Of a DNA stretch of 64,000 bases, positions 23,502 through 35,767 are shown in pieces (positions within the stretch are counted from its first letter, which is position 1; each line of letters begins with the position of its first letter). Under the pieces are notes generated by a model. It saw only the letters and a list, made by a program, of their open reading frames with translations. It did no database searches and had not been told where the DNA came from. Both the position numbers and the translations under genes were made by a program. The stretch spans positions 10,786,674 to 10,850,673 of the forward strand of contig CM119266.1 of assembly GCA_051294375.1 (NCBI GenBank). Direction: 5' to 3'. Origin of the DNA: Paraspadella gotoi (lineage: Eukaryota > Chaetognatha).

Positions 23502-26500
23502 CTGAAAAGCGTGGAGTGGAGTGGAAGGTGGAGTGGCAAAAAAAGGGGGAGAAATAGGGTAGGGGTGGTTGAAAAGAAGGGTGAGTGGGCGGAGGTATTT
23601 GCGTTGTGAAATGTGAATGCGAGATGTTTGCGGTAAAAGGTAAGTAGGGAAGTGAGTTGGTGGTAAGGAAAAAGCGAAGGGGCGATATAATAAATTGAAT
23701 ACTTTTTAATTGAACTTAAAAAATTGTCAAACAACACAAAGAAAACATCCTTCTCCAGATTCCTTCTCATGGTTGTCAAATATACTACGATAAAAAAGAG
23801 AGAGAGAGAGAGGCACACCCACCGTCTTGCTCTTCCCAATCTACCCACCACGTCAGGCGCGAACGAGCGAATTTCCCCTCAGCCTGATTTTCATGGCGAC
23901 ATTAAAATTCTCTCTCTAAAGAATCGAAAACGAAAATTTCATTTGACGTTTTTTTTTTGTTGGCGAACGATTGCGGGGAATAAAGGGTCATCGGTGGAGG
24001 TTATCGTCGGTCGTTTACCGCAAAATTGGTCATCGTTGTGGTTGTCGACGGCTGGGTTGGCGTCGTCGTCCTCGTCGTCGTCGTCGTCGTCACCGCCGCT
24101 GTTTTGTCGGATCGAACGACCGGAAAAAGGAGATCGAATTTTAATTTAGAAAAAGAAAAATTTATTTTTTTTCCTCCCGTTTTTCAATCGCTCTCTTTTT
24201 TTTTTTTAATTACGCAAGAAGCTATCGACCAAACCTTAAAAAAAAAAAATAAAAAATAAAAAAAGAGATTAGGAAACATAAAAAAAATAATGGCGAATAA
24301 AAGGGAATAATTAAAAAAAGGAAAAAAAACTTCATCTTTATTTCTAAAAAAAAGTCGTGTTTTTTTTTGGGGGGGGGAGAGGTTGGTTTTAAACATGGGC
24401 GTTTGTGCTTTTAACGTCCGACGGAAATGACGCCGACGTTTTTCTGTCAGCGACATTAAACATTAATCGCAGACCTAAAAGAGAGAGAAAAAAGAAAAAG
24501 ACAAACGCGAAATTTTTTTTGGCTTCGAAACTTCGATTGGTTTTTTTTTCCGAGTTCGTTTTCTGGTGGAAATGGAAAAAAGTTGGCGTCGTAGGTGGGA
24601 GGGGTTGGTGGCGATAAGGGGGCGTGGAGGGCAATGGTAGAGGGAGCCGCTTAGAATTGACGGTGTCAAACGTGAGATATTAGATTTAGTGAAAAATGAA
24701 ATGCTTAAGATTTTAGTTTGGAGTGGCAGAGGTACCAATCTGATATTAAAAGTGATCATCGAGAGATAATTTAGTGAAAAAAAAATTTGTTTTCCTTTCT
24801 CTTTCTCTAGCTCTTTTTGAAAATGTAACGTTGACAATATGTGGGCGTGGCCGAGTATTGGAACGCGTAATTCCAATAGATAACAGTTGAAGTGAAAAAA
24901 TAAAATACTCAAGTCCACTCAGTTAATTTTTGTTTCGTCTTCGTCGTCGTCGCAGCCGCCGTGGTCGTCAACTCTGCCGCAACATTTAGCGTCACCTCGT
25001 CGCCTCATTTTACGAGTCTTAAACTCGAGTTTCGTTTCTTTTTTCCGGCGGAGAAATTTTAGCGTCATAATTCGCACGAGTTTTGTCGTTTTATTGTCGT
25101 TTTATCTTTTTTGTTTGACGTCAGAGTCATTTCCGGTTTATTAGTTGTTTTTCGTTTAGTTCTTTAATCAAGAGGAGTCGTCGTCGTCTTCGTCGTCGTC
25201 GTCGTCGTCGTCGTCGTCTTTGTTATTTCCTGTTTGTTAATTTGCGACTTCGCTTGACGTGCCGATGGGATAAATTAACAAAACATTCCATACTTTAATT
25301 TAAACTCCAGTTCAGTCTGATTAACGCATTAGAAGCGTCTCGTCATAAATTTTATATCATACATATTTCGTTTCTCTGCTTTTCTGCTTTACTGACTCTC
25401 TCACCGCTTGCTCTTCCCCACTTTCTGTCAAAGAGGCTTCTCGCTGTTGACAATGTTGTCTTCTCTCTTCGATCGCTCTTCCGTCTCTCTCTCTCTGACC
25501 GCCGAACTGAACGGACGCACAGATCTGATCCCTCTGATTTTTTTTTTTTTCACAATTTCGGGACTTAGGAATAAACGACTGAAAAATCAGCCCCGGTACG
25601 GGTTGGCCGTGTACCGAGGAAACCATGGTCGCCACTCGGGCCAAAAATTGGAAAAAAACTAAAGAAATAATCCGAGCGAACAGTGAAAGAACTATAGGAA
25701 ATGTTGAAAACCGAAATATAATTGAAATCTTTAAATCCCTAAATGAATTTAACAAAAATGAACTTTTAAAACCAACTTCAACGAAATCCAAAACCAAGAA
25801 CACTGTGTCAAGACGATATGGAAGCCATACTCTTCGACTGAGATTTAACCTCACCTATCCGTGAGTGAAATTACGCGAAAAAGGAAGCAGCCTGATCAAG
25901 TGAACATGCAAATGAGTAAGTCACCCAGGCCTGACTTTATTAACAAGAACAAACTTGGAAATGGTTCTACAACTCCTCAGTTGCTAAAACAGTCTCAAAC
26001 CAAAAATGATACCAAAAATCTCTCCATCATTCCTCTCTACCAACTGTCCCGACTCAATTAAAAATCACGGCTAAACTTAGCTCAATTTGTACAGGAATCG
26101 TACATTGGCACAGGCTCTGTAAGTGAAGCTAAGCTCATGAGTAGCCGGAGAACATCGTAATCACGGTCACGACTGAAAAGACTTTAATTCCGTTCTAAGA
26201 AAAGAAAATTGGTCCCAGTCAAAATTAATAATATGTTCCAAGACTGAGCTCTTCTAGAAAATGCGTTACGAAGTTTTCTAGTGATGCGGCAGCGTCGAAC
26301 CGGAAATGGATGTGGAAAACATAAAAAGAATTCACAAAACAAGGTTTTGGTATCACGTCAAATAACACAGAATGTCGTCCTCTTCAAAAAATGAGAGAGT
26401 TCTTGGAATGTTAAGGTGGGTTTTAAGCTCAAACAGAAGCAGCTGAACAGGCTGATGAAAGAAGGCTTTAAAATGTACTTTAAGAAATACAATTTGTAGA

Positions 26501-26523
26501 ATACAACGTAAGCCTCAGCTCTG

Positions 26524-26700
26524 CAGTGCTATCGTTGCCAAAAAATTTGGCCATGGTAGTAGACAACTGTCATGAAACTGTGAACACTTTGTCTTCGGTG
26601 GGCAGTGGCAACCATAACCACCAAAGAATGTAAATCTCTTACTCTTAAATGCCTCAAATTGCGCGGAGAACACACATCCAACTCACGTCCAGTGTAACAT
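26524..26700 (+). pseudogene. LINE ORF1 remnant: CCHC zinc knuckles
   Basis: The first knuckle reads C-Y-R-C-Q-K at 26527-26544, then F-G-H-G-S-R-Q after a shift inside an A run, then a Cys, giving CX2CX4HX4C. A weaker second and third knuckle follow, the last with C-L-K and G-E-H-T-S-N-S-R-P. Such knuckle clusters are found in ORF1 (Gag-like) proteins of Jockey- and I-type LINEs, which bind nucleic acid. An upstream frame at 25600-25860, rich in Lys and Asn, may be the start of the same ORF1. Confidence 0.65.
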
Positions 26701-27439
26701 TCTCCTAGAAGCTAACAAAACTATCAAAGACAAATCCACTCATGAACGTCCTTCCCCTATCAAAAACGCCACATACTCAAGCAGAGTTAAAGCAAGCCAA
26801 CGTTTCATTTTCGGACGCCGATCTCACTAACATTTTTTACAGCCACGGCCTGCTTGGCGAGAGAAATGTCCATTAATGATAAGGCTAACTTAACCGACTC
26901 ATCCTTTGGACAACTAACAGAGAAAGCCCTGAAAAGCCTCAAGAGACAAAGCGATGTTTCTTGGGAACAAATCTCCCGATGGTGAATCCTTTTTCCAAAC
27001 CCCTCGTCAACTGTTCCATCAAACTCTCCATACACTGAGAGTGTCACAACACCACAGGAAAAGATACGCCCAGGAAAACAACAATGCATCAAAAAATTGG
27101 GGCTGATATTTCATGTCAGAGTTCATGATGCTGTCGCAAAAGAATTTCCAAAACAATACTTCGTCTGATCATTGTTTCCCTACCTCACCACAAATCGGCA
27201 TAGAAACACGGAGGGCAGGAGTCTTGGCGAGAAGCCTTCCAAAAGAGCCTATAAATCCATCAAAAAACCCAAGCCCAGAAATCTACAAAAACAGAGTGCT
27301 TCTGACAAAACTGAAACCCGACAAGTAATGGATCCTGACCAGCACAGCATTGACATTTTTCCTTTTTTAAATACCAACCGGGTAATCCATCCAGAACACT
27401 AACTGAATCTAAAAAGACCGCATTAGTGAGTCCTTTCTA

Positions 27440-28015
27440 CAGAACAAAACAATTATTTTAGTTTTTAATCGACATTCGCAACTCAGAATAATTGATACCT
27501 TAAACATTCCTGATTTCTACATTCTTGATAAAAATGACTCTGAAAACCCACATCAGCGAGTGGAGTCTGCATTGGCATTCCAAAAGAATTCTCTATTCGT
27601 GAATTGGAGCTAAAGCACAGTTTCAATGAAGGTTCATAGCCAGAGATTCAATCGCTGAAGGGGAAAACTTTTGTTGTTGGAAAATGTATACCATCCATGT
27701 AAATTGATGCCAGAAAAATTCATAAAACTATGGAGAGAGATAGCTCAAAAAAAAAGATCATGACTCAACTCTCCATCCCATTACATTGGAGCAAGAACAG
27801 ATTCACAGGAGGCGCGAGCAACTTGTTGGGACATAAATCACAAAGTATCAAGCTTCATCGTTACATAAGGATTCCTATGCCTATCAATTCAGCAAATTCA
27901 ATGGTGATGGAATCTCTTTAGACTATGTTTTCCTGTATCAAGAAACTGCAGCCAAATTTCAGAATTACAAGTTTTAGATGATGTTGGGAGTGATCACCCT
28001 CTAGTGTCACCACTT
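27440..28015 (+). pseudogene. LINE ORF2 remnant: APE-type endonuclease
   Basis: Readable pieces in changing frames include S-G-V-C-I-G-I-P-K near 27560, N-V-Y-H-P-C-K-L-M-P-E-K-F near 27690-27730, S-L-D-Y-V-F-L near 27915-27940 and G-S-D-H-P-L-V near 27990-28010. The last matches the conserved SDH motif that closes the LINE endonuclease domain; N-x-Y-x-P and the Leu-Asp-containing segment are also usual. The domain nicks target DNA for reverse transcription in intact elements. Confidence 0.65.
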
Positions 28016-29529
28016 TAGGTATGGAAAAACAACAATGTAAAAAATAATATAATCAGAAGAATTAAATTAATGACCAAAATCGCTCTACATGTAACACTAA
28101 GTTTTATGATTTTTACTCACGGGTGATACCTGGAGCTTAAAAAGACGACTCGATGTGACACGAAGTTTGGAAACCGTGGACAAAAAATACATACAAAATC
28201 GAAATCCGAATGTGACTATGAGAGGTAAACTGTAGAACCTTGGAATCATGGCTGTAGTTGTCAAGTTGCAACCTTGGAAACAATTAAAAGTAAACGGAGA
28301 AATGGCAAAGCTCAAAAACGACAATAGTACTTCCCACCATTTGACAAACATTGGACTAAACCGAAGCGAAAGGATAGAAGGAGAGGAAAAAATTCAAGCT
28401 TTATTTTCACGAGAGTTAAGAGAAAATTAATAAAAGATTGAATATCGTCATGAAAAAATATTTGCCGAAAAAATTGAAAATGGAAAGAGCTAGTGGAAAA
28501 AAAATGGAAACTTAATTAATTAAAATTATTGGTAAAAATCGTGAAGTGACCACAGGCTGACTGGCATGTGGAAGAAAAAAACGGCTCATTACACACAGAA
28601 TAAAAAGAAAAAACTCGCACAGTCTTTCTGCCGCACTGAAAACGAGATGACTGATGTCGCACAACTGCCTGAAGCAAATAGAAACAATCAATGTTTTTGC
28701 GGAAAGAAAATTTCAGGACAGCATTAGGAAAAAACACATTTTTAAACCAATAAACAAATATTAGCCATTCAGAAATAACAACGACATGCAACATTGATTT
28801 TGTATTAGAATGTATAAAAAACCTTAAAAATATAACAAATCCGCAACCTAGACAAAGGATTGGAGATCACATCCATCGATAGATGATGACGAGTCTACCT
28901 ACCTTAGGATATTACTCTGTACAGTTTTTCTATGGGTGCGATGTGGTTCAGACTCAATGACAAACTGCATTGCTGACTGGAGTACTTCCCTAAAAGCGTG
29001 GAAGCATATCATAAATTTTTGGAATGCTCCAACCGGGCAAAAAAAATCCTACAGATTAAAGGCTGTCCATTAAAAGTTACCACCCATGAAAGTATAGATA
29101 TCCGTAACTGGCAAAATATTAGAAAGTCATTTAAAAATCAACTTGGTCAAGGAGACAAATACAACTCTCCTTTATGAGTCCACTTCAGTCTGTACTTACG
29201 TGCGAAGGAAGATCAGCCCAAGACAAATGTTTTAAGATTGGTGAAGATATTAACTTGGAGGGTTTTAGCGTGAACAAGAGGAATGTGTGCTCACAAGTGG
29301 CTGTTTGCCTCCTGCTGAAGATTTTTCTGTCGTTTCAACTCAATGTGAGTGACGGCCGACTTATCTCTAACAAAATGGTATCAAGCGCAGAGAGTATTTC
29401 GGAGGAATACTTAAGAATTTATTACATCCTGGTAATACTAAAATAGAACATTAGCTAAGAATGAATGTCGTTAGGAGGTCACTTCGGGTTTCAAAAAAAC
29501 GGTTATTCTTCATCAAAATAATATGGATT

Positions 29530-29960
29530 GCTGCCCCACAGGGAGCAATACTCAAGGGCCCACGATGTTCCAACCTCTTTTACAATTGTATGTGGAGGAC
29601 CTTCCACCACAGAAAAACGTTGTGTTTCTCAATCATCACAGAAGAGGGCAAGAAGTATGCCGTGATACGATTTCAATTTAATAGGGCCTTCAAGTCGGCC
29701 AGAAACCTACATGAGTAAAAAAATAAAACTTCCAGCCCGTCCTCAACAAGATTTTTCAAATCGTTGGTGTGAAACATGGGAACTTTCAACTGTTACCCCC
29801 AGGTCAGATCCATTTGTAGCCACTGTCTTTAGTAAGATTTGTCCAAGAATTATCTAAAAGGAAGACAATATTGATACTTTACATTGGGCCCATGATAAAT
29901 CGTTGCACAATGGAGATAATGGAATTTAAATTACTTGGAATGATACTAGACCCGAAAACT
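29530..29960 (+). pseudogene. LINE ORF2 remnant: reverse transcriptase
   Basis: P-Q-G-A-I-L at 29536-29553 corresponds to the conserved PQG-S-V-L motif. It is followed by L-Y-V-E-D-L-P-P, corresponding to the YINDLP segment, with the catalytic FADD region altered or shifted. F-K-L-L-G-M-I-L-D-P-K near 29924-29957 corresponds to the FLGVILD motif after the palm. Frames shift between these motifs. Further remnants probably extend to about 30600. Confidence 0.7.
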
Positions 29961-31561
29961 TTAATGTGGCGGTACTAAGTTGAATAAATCAATTAAAATT
30001 GAAACACAAAGCCCAAAAAAAACCAAAAAATACTTGCGGAATTATAAAATCAAAACCGGGAAAAACATGGGCCTAGCGTGAAACACTCGTGCGCGAGGAC
30101 GGATTAACTTTCATCACCAGGTGTTTCCAAGTGAGTTATACTAAAGCTCCAGTGCAAGTCCATTCCAATATGTTTCGTCGATCATTCACTCTCAATGTTC
30201 GTGTTTTGCGAACTGCCTCGACCGATAGTTCTGCTAGATATCCACCAATATGGGGTTCCACTAAGAATTGCATACAGACACAATCATTCATTCTTTGGCG
30301 TTGGCTTATCACGATTTTTACTTAGCGTTGAATCTCCTGCCCGAATACTAGCTCATCTTGCCCTCAGTCTAGTGGCTATTTCCGTCGAAGAAGTCAAATG
30401 AAAGTGACCCGCATTATCAAATGCAACTTATGCTCTAAAGCAAAATAGAAGAATCAAAAGGTATAGTAACCAAAACAACCCTCTTTTTCCGACTAATGCC
30501 ATTTTCTTAAAGAAACTTGAAGCGAGAAGTCACCAAGTTCCCACAAATTCTCCTCTCACGTTCTTGCTTGACAGAAGAAATTAAATCTGAGTCCAAAGAT
30601 AGCATTATAAATGTCAAGTAGAATTTCTACGGTTTTCTTTTGTAGATTCATTGGTAATATCTGTTCTCTGAACTTATAAGCTGGTTTATATTCTCTGAAA
30701 AAAGATTAAAGACCATTTAGGAAATTAGTTATCCGAAATTTAGCTCATGTAATTGATGAACTCATCTACTACTCTGTTGTGGGGAATATATCTTTCACTA
30801 ACTTTGTCGAACTCTGGTTGTTTTTCGGTTTTATTTTTTAGATAACAAAGGCTTATACTAAGAAGGTATATAGGCCGCAGAAACCTGGCCAGGGGCCGTG
30901 AGTGTCCGGTAGATTTCCTACATTCTTTATTCTTCTCTCTTTGGCTAAGCGTACTTTCAGATCTCCTTTCTATCCATAACCGCTACTCTACATGCATACT
31001 CTGCCTCCTCTTCCTGCCTCTTCTGCTTCTCTCATTTTGTTCTGTCTCTGCTCGCCTGTTCTTTCCGGCCATCGCCGACGATCCGGGTCCATGCCAATTT
31101 TACCGCGGAGATCACAAATAACTTGTTGGTCTCGGTTACTTACTTCAAAGGTCCGGATTGGTTAGTTTCTCTCAGAAGCACCCTGGTCTTGCGATTCTTT
31201 CAGGACACTGTTTGGTTGAGAAAGAATCTTTATATTGAGAAATTCTATGTTAAAAATCATTTCGTCGGCAACGGTCAACGATGCAAAATTTATAATTGAT
31301 TAAAGAGAGGAGATTTTCACAACTGCCTATCTGAAGGAACGGAGGCCTCCTAAGCGTATTTCACTCTCTACTCTCTAGTGCACTCCCCTCACAAATCGTC
31401 TCAAATTAACTCGCGGACTGAGTCTCTAGCCTCCATATCATTTCCCAAAGCATCATCTCGCTCAGACTCCTCTCTTCTCTCTCTCTCTCTCTGCTCTTCT
31501 CCTCTCTCTCTCTCCCTCTTCACTTCCCTCCGGTCACATCGCGGAATCCTAGCTAAACTCC

Positions 31562-31628
<67 letters not shown>

Positions 31629-31846
31629 CTCTCTCCTCTCTCTCTCTTCTTTTCACCTTTTACCCCTGGCAACCCCTTTGCGAATCCCGACAAATCTCTG
31701 TCATATCTACGCAATTTCACCCCCCCCGGCCCCCGATTCGTTTCCCCAATCGGTACAAAACGAGAGAGAAAAAAACGAGCGAAAAACTCGAATTCGAGCT
31801 AAACGAAAGGCGTGGCGGGAGGAATGGCAGGCGGGTGGCACTGGTG

Positions 31847-32030
31847 AATGGCAAAGGGGAAATGGCATCGGTGAATGCAGAAGGGGAACGGGAATTATTG
31901 AATGGTTGGGGGAGTGGTATTGGTCTATGGCAAGTCCTTTTTGGTTAAATGGCATTGTGGAATGTCTAGGGGAAATGGTATCGATGAATGGCAAGAAGGA
32001 ATGGTATTGGTCAATGAAAATGGGCTGATA
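31847..32030 (+). repeat. Degenerate ~27-bp minisatellite (other arm)
   Basis: Plus-strand counterpart of 14206-14425. Units resemble GGGGAAATGGCATCGGTGAA plus TGGCAAG, strongly diverged. A related three-unit array is at 35768-35840. Confidence 0.65.
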
Positions 32031-32527
32031 TCACCAATGGCCAAAGAGTTGCATCGCTGTCAAAGGAGTCGCAAAGATAATTTTCAAATACATCAAAATT
32101 TGACAAGCTCGAAATCGGGAGTTCGTGTTATGTACATTGTACGACATATATGTATTCTTAGTTAAAATGACCCTTTTCTTCTTTTCCGCACTCTTCGCCA
32201 TTCGCCTCTTTTCCTCTCCCCCCTTTTTTTCTTTCTATTTCCATCTTCCCCCTCTCCTCTCTACAACCCCCTCTCTCCCCCCATTTTTTCTTTTCTATTT
32301 CCATCTTCCCCCTCTCCTCTCTTACAAACCCCTTTCTCCCCCCTCCTCTCCCCCCGAAGTCGCAACGGCGGGCTTTGTATCCCCCATGTCGTCGCGAGGA
32401 GACTCAATCGAAATCCCTTTCTTTCGCTTCCCGCTAATTGGCAACGAAATGCAGAGCGGGGAAGGATTACAGAGGATTTGAGCCGAGACTCAAACACCTC
32501 GCCTCTCTCTCTTCTCTCTCTCTCTCT

Positions 32528-32536
<9 letters not shown>

Positions 32537-32583
<47 letters not shown>
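32537..32583. repeat. (CT)n microsatellite
   Basis: About 23 CT units, flanked by interrupted CT-rich sequence from 32500. Confidence 0.95.
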
Positions 32584-32586
<3 letters not shown>

Positions 32587-32774
32587 TTGCTCTCGCTCTC
32601 GTGAGTTTTCTTTCCCCTTTCCTAGTTGCTTGCCTCTTTTTTTTCTTCTTTTCCCTTTCATCTCTTTATTTCTTCCGTTTTTCTCCCTTTTATTTTTTAT
32701 ATATATATCTTTATATGCAACAAACTATAACAAATAAAAAAAATGAATAAAGGAACCGTTATCATTGGACTCAC

Positions 32775-32831
32775 CTCTTCGCGGCACTTTTTGATGTTAT
32801 CACCTTTTTTGCCAATTATACTTCCCACCTC
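32775..32831 (-). CDS. mub/PCBP: PCBP/mub-like KH protein, 57-bp exon with the KH1 GxxG loop
   Basis: A 19-codon micro-exon, phase 0 at both ends, with acceptor TTTCCGCAG and donor GTGAGT. It encodes E-V-G-S-I-I-G-K-K-G-D-N-I-K-K-C-R-E-E, the GxxG loop (G-K-K-G) and flanking helices of KH1. PCBP proteins have the same order, with Q-G-K before it and S-G-A-K/R-I-N-I-S after it; the latter starts the exon at 23501. The preceding exon, carrying the start codon and first strand of KH1, was not found between here and 64000, so it may lie in a gap or outside. The exon is too short to show in ordinary open-frame scans. Confidence 0.93.
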
Positions 32832-33476
32832 CTGCGGAAAGGAGAAGTCGGGGGGAGGGGAGAAGGGAGAGGGGAACGGGGAACGGGGAAGAGGGGAGGG
32901 GGAAGAGGGGAAGAGGGCAAGGGAGTTGGGAAAAATCGGGAGGGTGGGAAGGGGGAAAAATATCGTGTTAATGTTTAATCACGAGCGATAAGAGGGAGAA
33001 ACTAAATAGATTATTAGCCACCAACGCCTCATCGAAAATTAATCGTAATTGACAGAAAAAAAAATGCAGAAAGTAACTAAAAATTAAGAAAAAAAACCAA
33101 AAAATACCGGTGTTATTAAATTTAGATTAATTTTACACATTTTAACGAGGGGGAAAAAATATAACGCGATCCTATCGATATCATTGCGCGTTCAGTATTC
33201 GCCGCCTCGATTCTTTTTTTTTTTTTTTATTATTCTTTATTATATTTTCTTTTATCGTTTTTTAAATAAATTTTCACTAACAAACGAGTTTGATCTCCTT
33301 CATTAGCGCCATTATTTTTAAAAGAAGACGACGACTCCGACAGCTTTCACGCGGAAAGAAATTTTCTTATCGAAGAAGAGGAACTCTCTCGAATCTCTAG
33401 AATCGAGACCTAAAAATAGAAAGTTATTAAAGCTCTTCAGACCAGATCCCTCTTTTAAAAAGATAGTGTCTTCTCG

Positions 33477-33550
<74 letters not shown>

Positions 33551-34274
33551 ACTCATTCTTACACATTCACGTAATCTCACCCTCACACGCTTAAGCCTCA
33601 GCCTCGTTTCTTCCGGTAATCACACTTTTCTTTCGCCGCCTCTTTATAAAATGAACGACCATTTTTCTTTGACGATATTTTCTTTAATAGAAAAAAGCTT
33701 CATCTCTTTCGCTATTGTCATCGTCGTCGTCGTCGTCGTTGTCGTCATTTTTCGAGAACGAAACAGCAAGAAAAGGTTCTATCGTTTTATTGACGCAATC
33801 ATCGTTTGATTTAAGCAATGATGAACAGAGGAAGTTACAATAAACATGTAGAGATATCGTCGTTGACTTTGTCGTTGTTGTCATTGTCCTCGTCTTCGAT
33901 TATCTAGATTTAACTTATGTCTTTGTCATCGTGGTCTTGACGTTCCGATCGAGTTTGAAAACTTAATCAATGCGCTATCAGAAATGGTTATTTTCTCTAA
34001 TTACACAACAGTATAAAAAAAAGAAGAAAAACAAATTAAAAAGAAGAAAACCTGTACTTATAAAAAAGGTCGAAAGATAAAAATGAAAATCGCAAAAATG
34101 GAACCAAACTGACGCAAATTGTTACCCAAAATACAGTTGAACTCGAAAGAGCAGCGAGAAAATAAAAAAAAAGAAGAGAAGAAAAGAAAAGAAAAAAGAG
34201 AAGAAGAAAAAAAAGGAAAGTCCCATAAAAATTGTTTCCGTCGTGATTCCATTGTGATGACGTCAAGCGTGAAA

Positions 34275-34317
<43 letters not shown>

Positions 34318-35338
34318 AGTCGTCAGCTCGTGACTCAAGCGGAACAATAACTGTACTTTAAAAATCTTCACTTTGTCAAAATTCTCGTAAAATGCGAGAG
34401 AGGAAGACGACGACGATGATGACGACGATGACGACGACGACGAATAAGACGACGACTTTCTTTTAAGTTATCACACAAGAGAAGCTAATCAATAACGATT
34501 AGATTAATTAATATTTTTCTAACTATTGTCATCGTCATATGAAAAACTTAAAGGGGACCACGATGCCGGCGACGATAACGACGACGACAACGACGACAAC
34601 GAAGAATATAAATCAACAACTTCCTTTTCCGTTTGCATCGTTACGTCTAACGAAAAAAAATATCTCGATAGATGGAAGAAAAACTATTTTTAAAAGAAAA
34701 AGAAAGTTGATGATAGCAAGAGTGGGAGAGGAAGGAGAGAGAGGAGAGAGAGCAAGAGGAGAGAGAGATGAGAGGAGAGAGAGAGAGAGAGAGAAGAGAG
34801 AAAGAAGAGAGAAAGAGAGAGAGAGAAGAGAGAGAAGAGAGAGAGAGAAACGAGAGAGATGAGAGAGAAAGAGCAGAGCGTGATAATGACTTCAGTATCT
34901 GAAATATGAGGCGCTCGCCGCAAATTGGGAGTAATGCTCGCCATAATTAATTACCAAAATCCATAAATAATAAAAAAGAGAGCGGGTGGAAATCGTTCGC
35001 CTACTGAAGGCTCAGTCCCGCCGCCCAACGAGAGAGCGGCAGAAATTTATTTGGGGGGGAAAAAGAACTCGCGATGTTCATTTGTCTCTACAAAAATTCG
35101 AGAAGGGTGGGGGGAGGTGGAAGAGGAAATAAACTACAAAAAATGAGGGCAAAAATATCATCAATCATGTATCTCTCTCTCTTTCTCTCTCTCTATCCCC
35201 CCCTCTCCCTCTTCTCTCTCTCTCTCTCTCTCTACTCTCTCTCTCTCCTCTTCTTACCCCTCGCTTTCAGTAACCCAGTAAACCCGGACTTTTTTCTCCA
35301 CTTTTCAAAAACATGAAAAAGAAAAGATGTTTGTGCGA
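32832..35338. other. Repeat-rich non-coding DNA
   Basis: Presumably intron or upstream DNA of the PCBP gene. It holds a (CT)n tract at 33477-33549, (CGT)n or (GAC)n tracts near 33720, 34275-34320, 34410-34450 and 34565-34600, and GA-rich DNA at 34725-34875. No exon is recognised. Confidence 0.6.
33477..33549. repeat. (CT)n microsatellite
   Basis: About 36 uninterrupted CT units. Confidence 0.95.
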
Positions 35339-35348
35339 GAGAGAAATG

Positions 35349-35620
35349 GTAGTCGTCGTCGTCGTCGTCGTCGTCGTCGTAGGTTTTTTCCTCCGCTTCT
35401 TCTTCTTCGTCGCTTTCGTCGTCGTCGTCATCGTCATCATCGTCGTCGCTTTCGTCGTCGTCCAGGTGTGGATGACGGAGTGCCCTTGATTACTCGCCGG
35501 CGCGGGTTTTTCTCTCGGCGGCGCCGCCTCCGACGCCGGGCCCGACCGGCAGCGCCGCGGCGCGCCGGCGCGAAGTCGAGGGCAAAAAACTGGGTCAAAC
35601 TCGACTGCGGGGGAGGGTGA
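35349..35620. other. (CGT)n tract and CpG-rich block
   Basis: CGT triplets at 35349-35463 lead into a very GC- and CpG-rich block (35480-35600) with CGGCGCGG-type motifs. It could be a small CpG island or promoter-proximal element; no transcript is evident. A short frame across it is Arg-rich and follows the base composition. Confidence 0.4.
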
Positions 35621-35767
35621 ACGATGGAGAATGGAGGTGGCGGGGGTGGTGATGGTGGTGATGAAAGAAAGGGTAGGGACAGGTGAGAGTGAAGAAAGTA
35701 TGGGAAGGTGGAAAATGAGGAGAGTTGATTTCTGTCGACTCGTTTATGGCAGCGCGGATTGTTTTTG

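Larger units (their letters stand above)
25500..31375 (+). mobile_element. Non-LTR retrotransposon (LINE, Jockey/CR1-like), frame-broken
   Basis: This segment interrupts inverted repeat B and has a different texture from its surroundings: AT-rich, almost free of GA and CGT repeats. In order on the plus strand it shows Gag-type CCHC knuckles (about 26524-26700), an APE-type endonuclease remnant (about 27440-28015) and reverse-transcriptase motifs (about 29530-29960). This is the order of a two-ORF LINE of the Jockey/CR1 type. Reading frames change many times, so no complete protein is encoded as assembled. Exact ends, target-site duplications and a 3' tail were not identified; the limits given are where similarity with the other arm stops and resumes. 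Clade assignment is tentative. Part of the frame breakage may be sequencing error, as seen in the neighbouring exon copy. Confidence 0.75.
20394..32482 (-). repeat. Inverted repeat B, right arm (with LINE insertion)
   Basis: Mirror of 13607-20241. This arm carries the intact copy of PCBP exon 2, so I take it as the more accurate version between 20394 and 25499. The part at 31376-32482 matches 13607 to about 15000 with more differences, suggesting lower sequence quality there. It includes (CT)n tracts at 21420-21470 and 21660-21732 and (CGT)n at 21112-21240 and 25176-25220. Confidence 0.88.

Noticed and set aside
13607-32482. CRISPR, phage or integron explanation for the repeats
   Set aside because: Spliced exons, LINE motifs and animal-type simple repeats show a eukaryotic chromosome; no regular short repeats with unique spacers occur.
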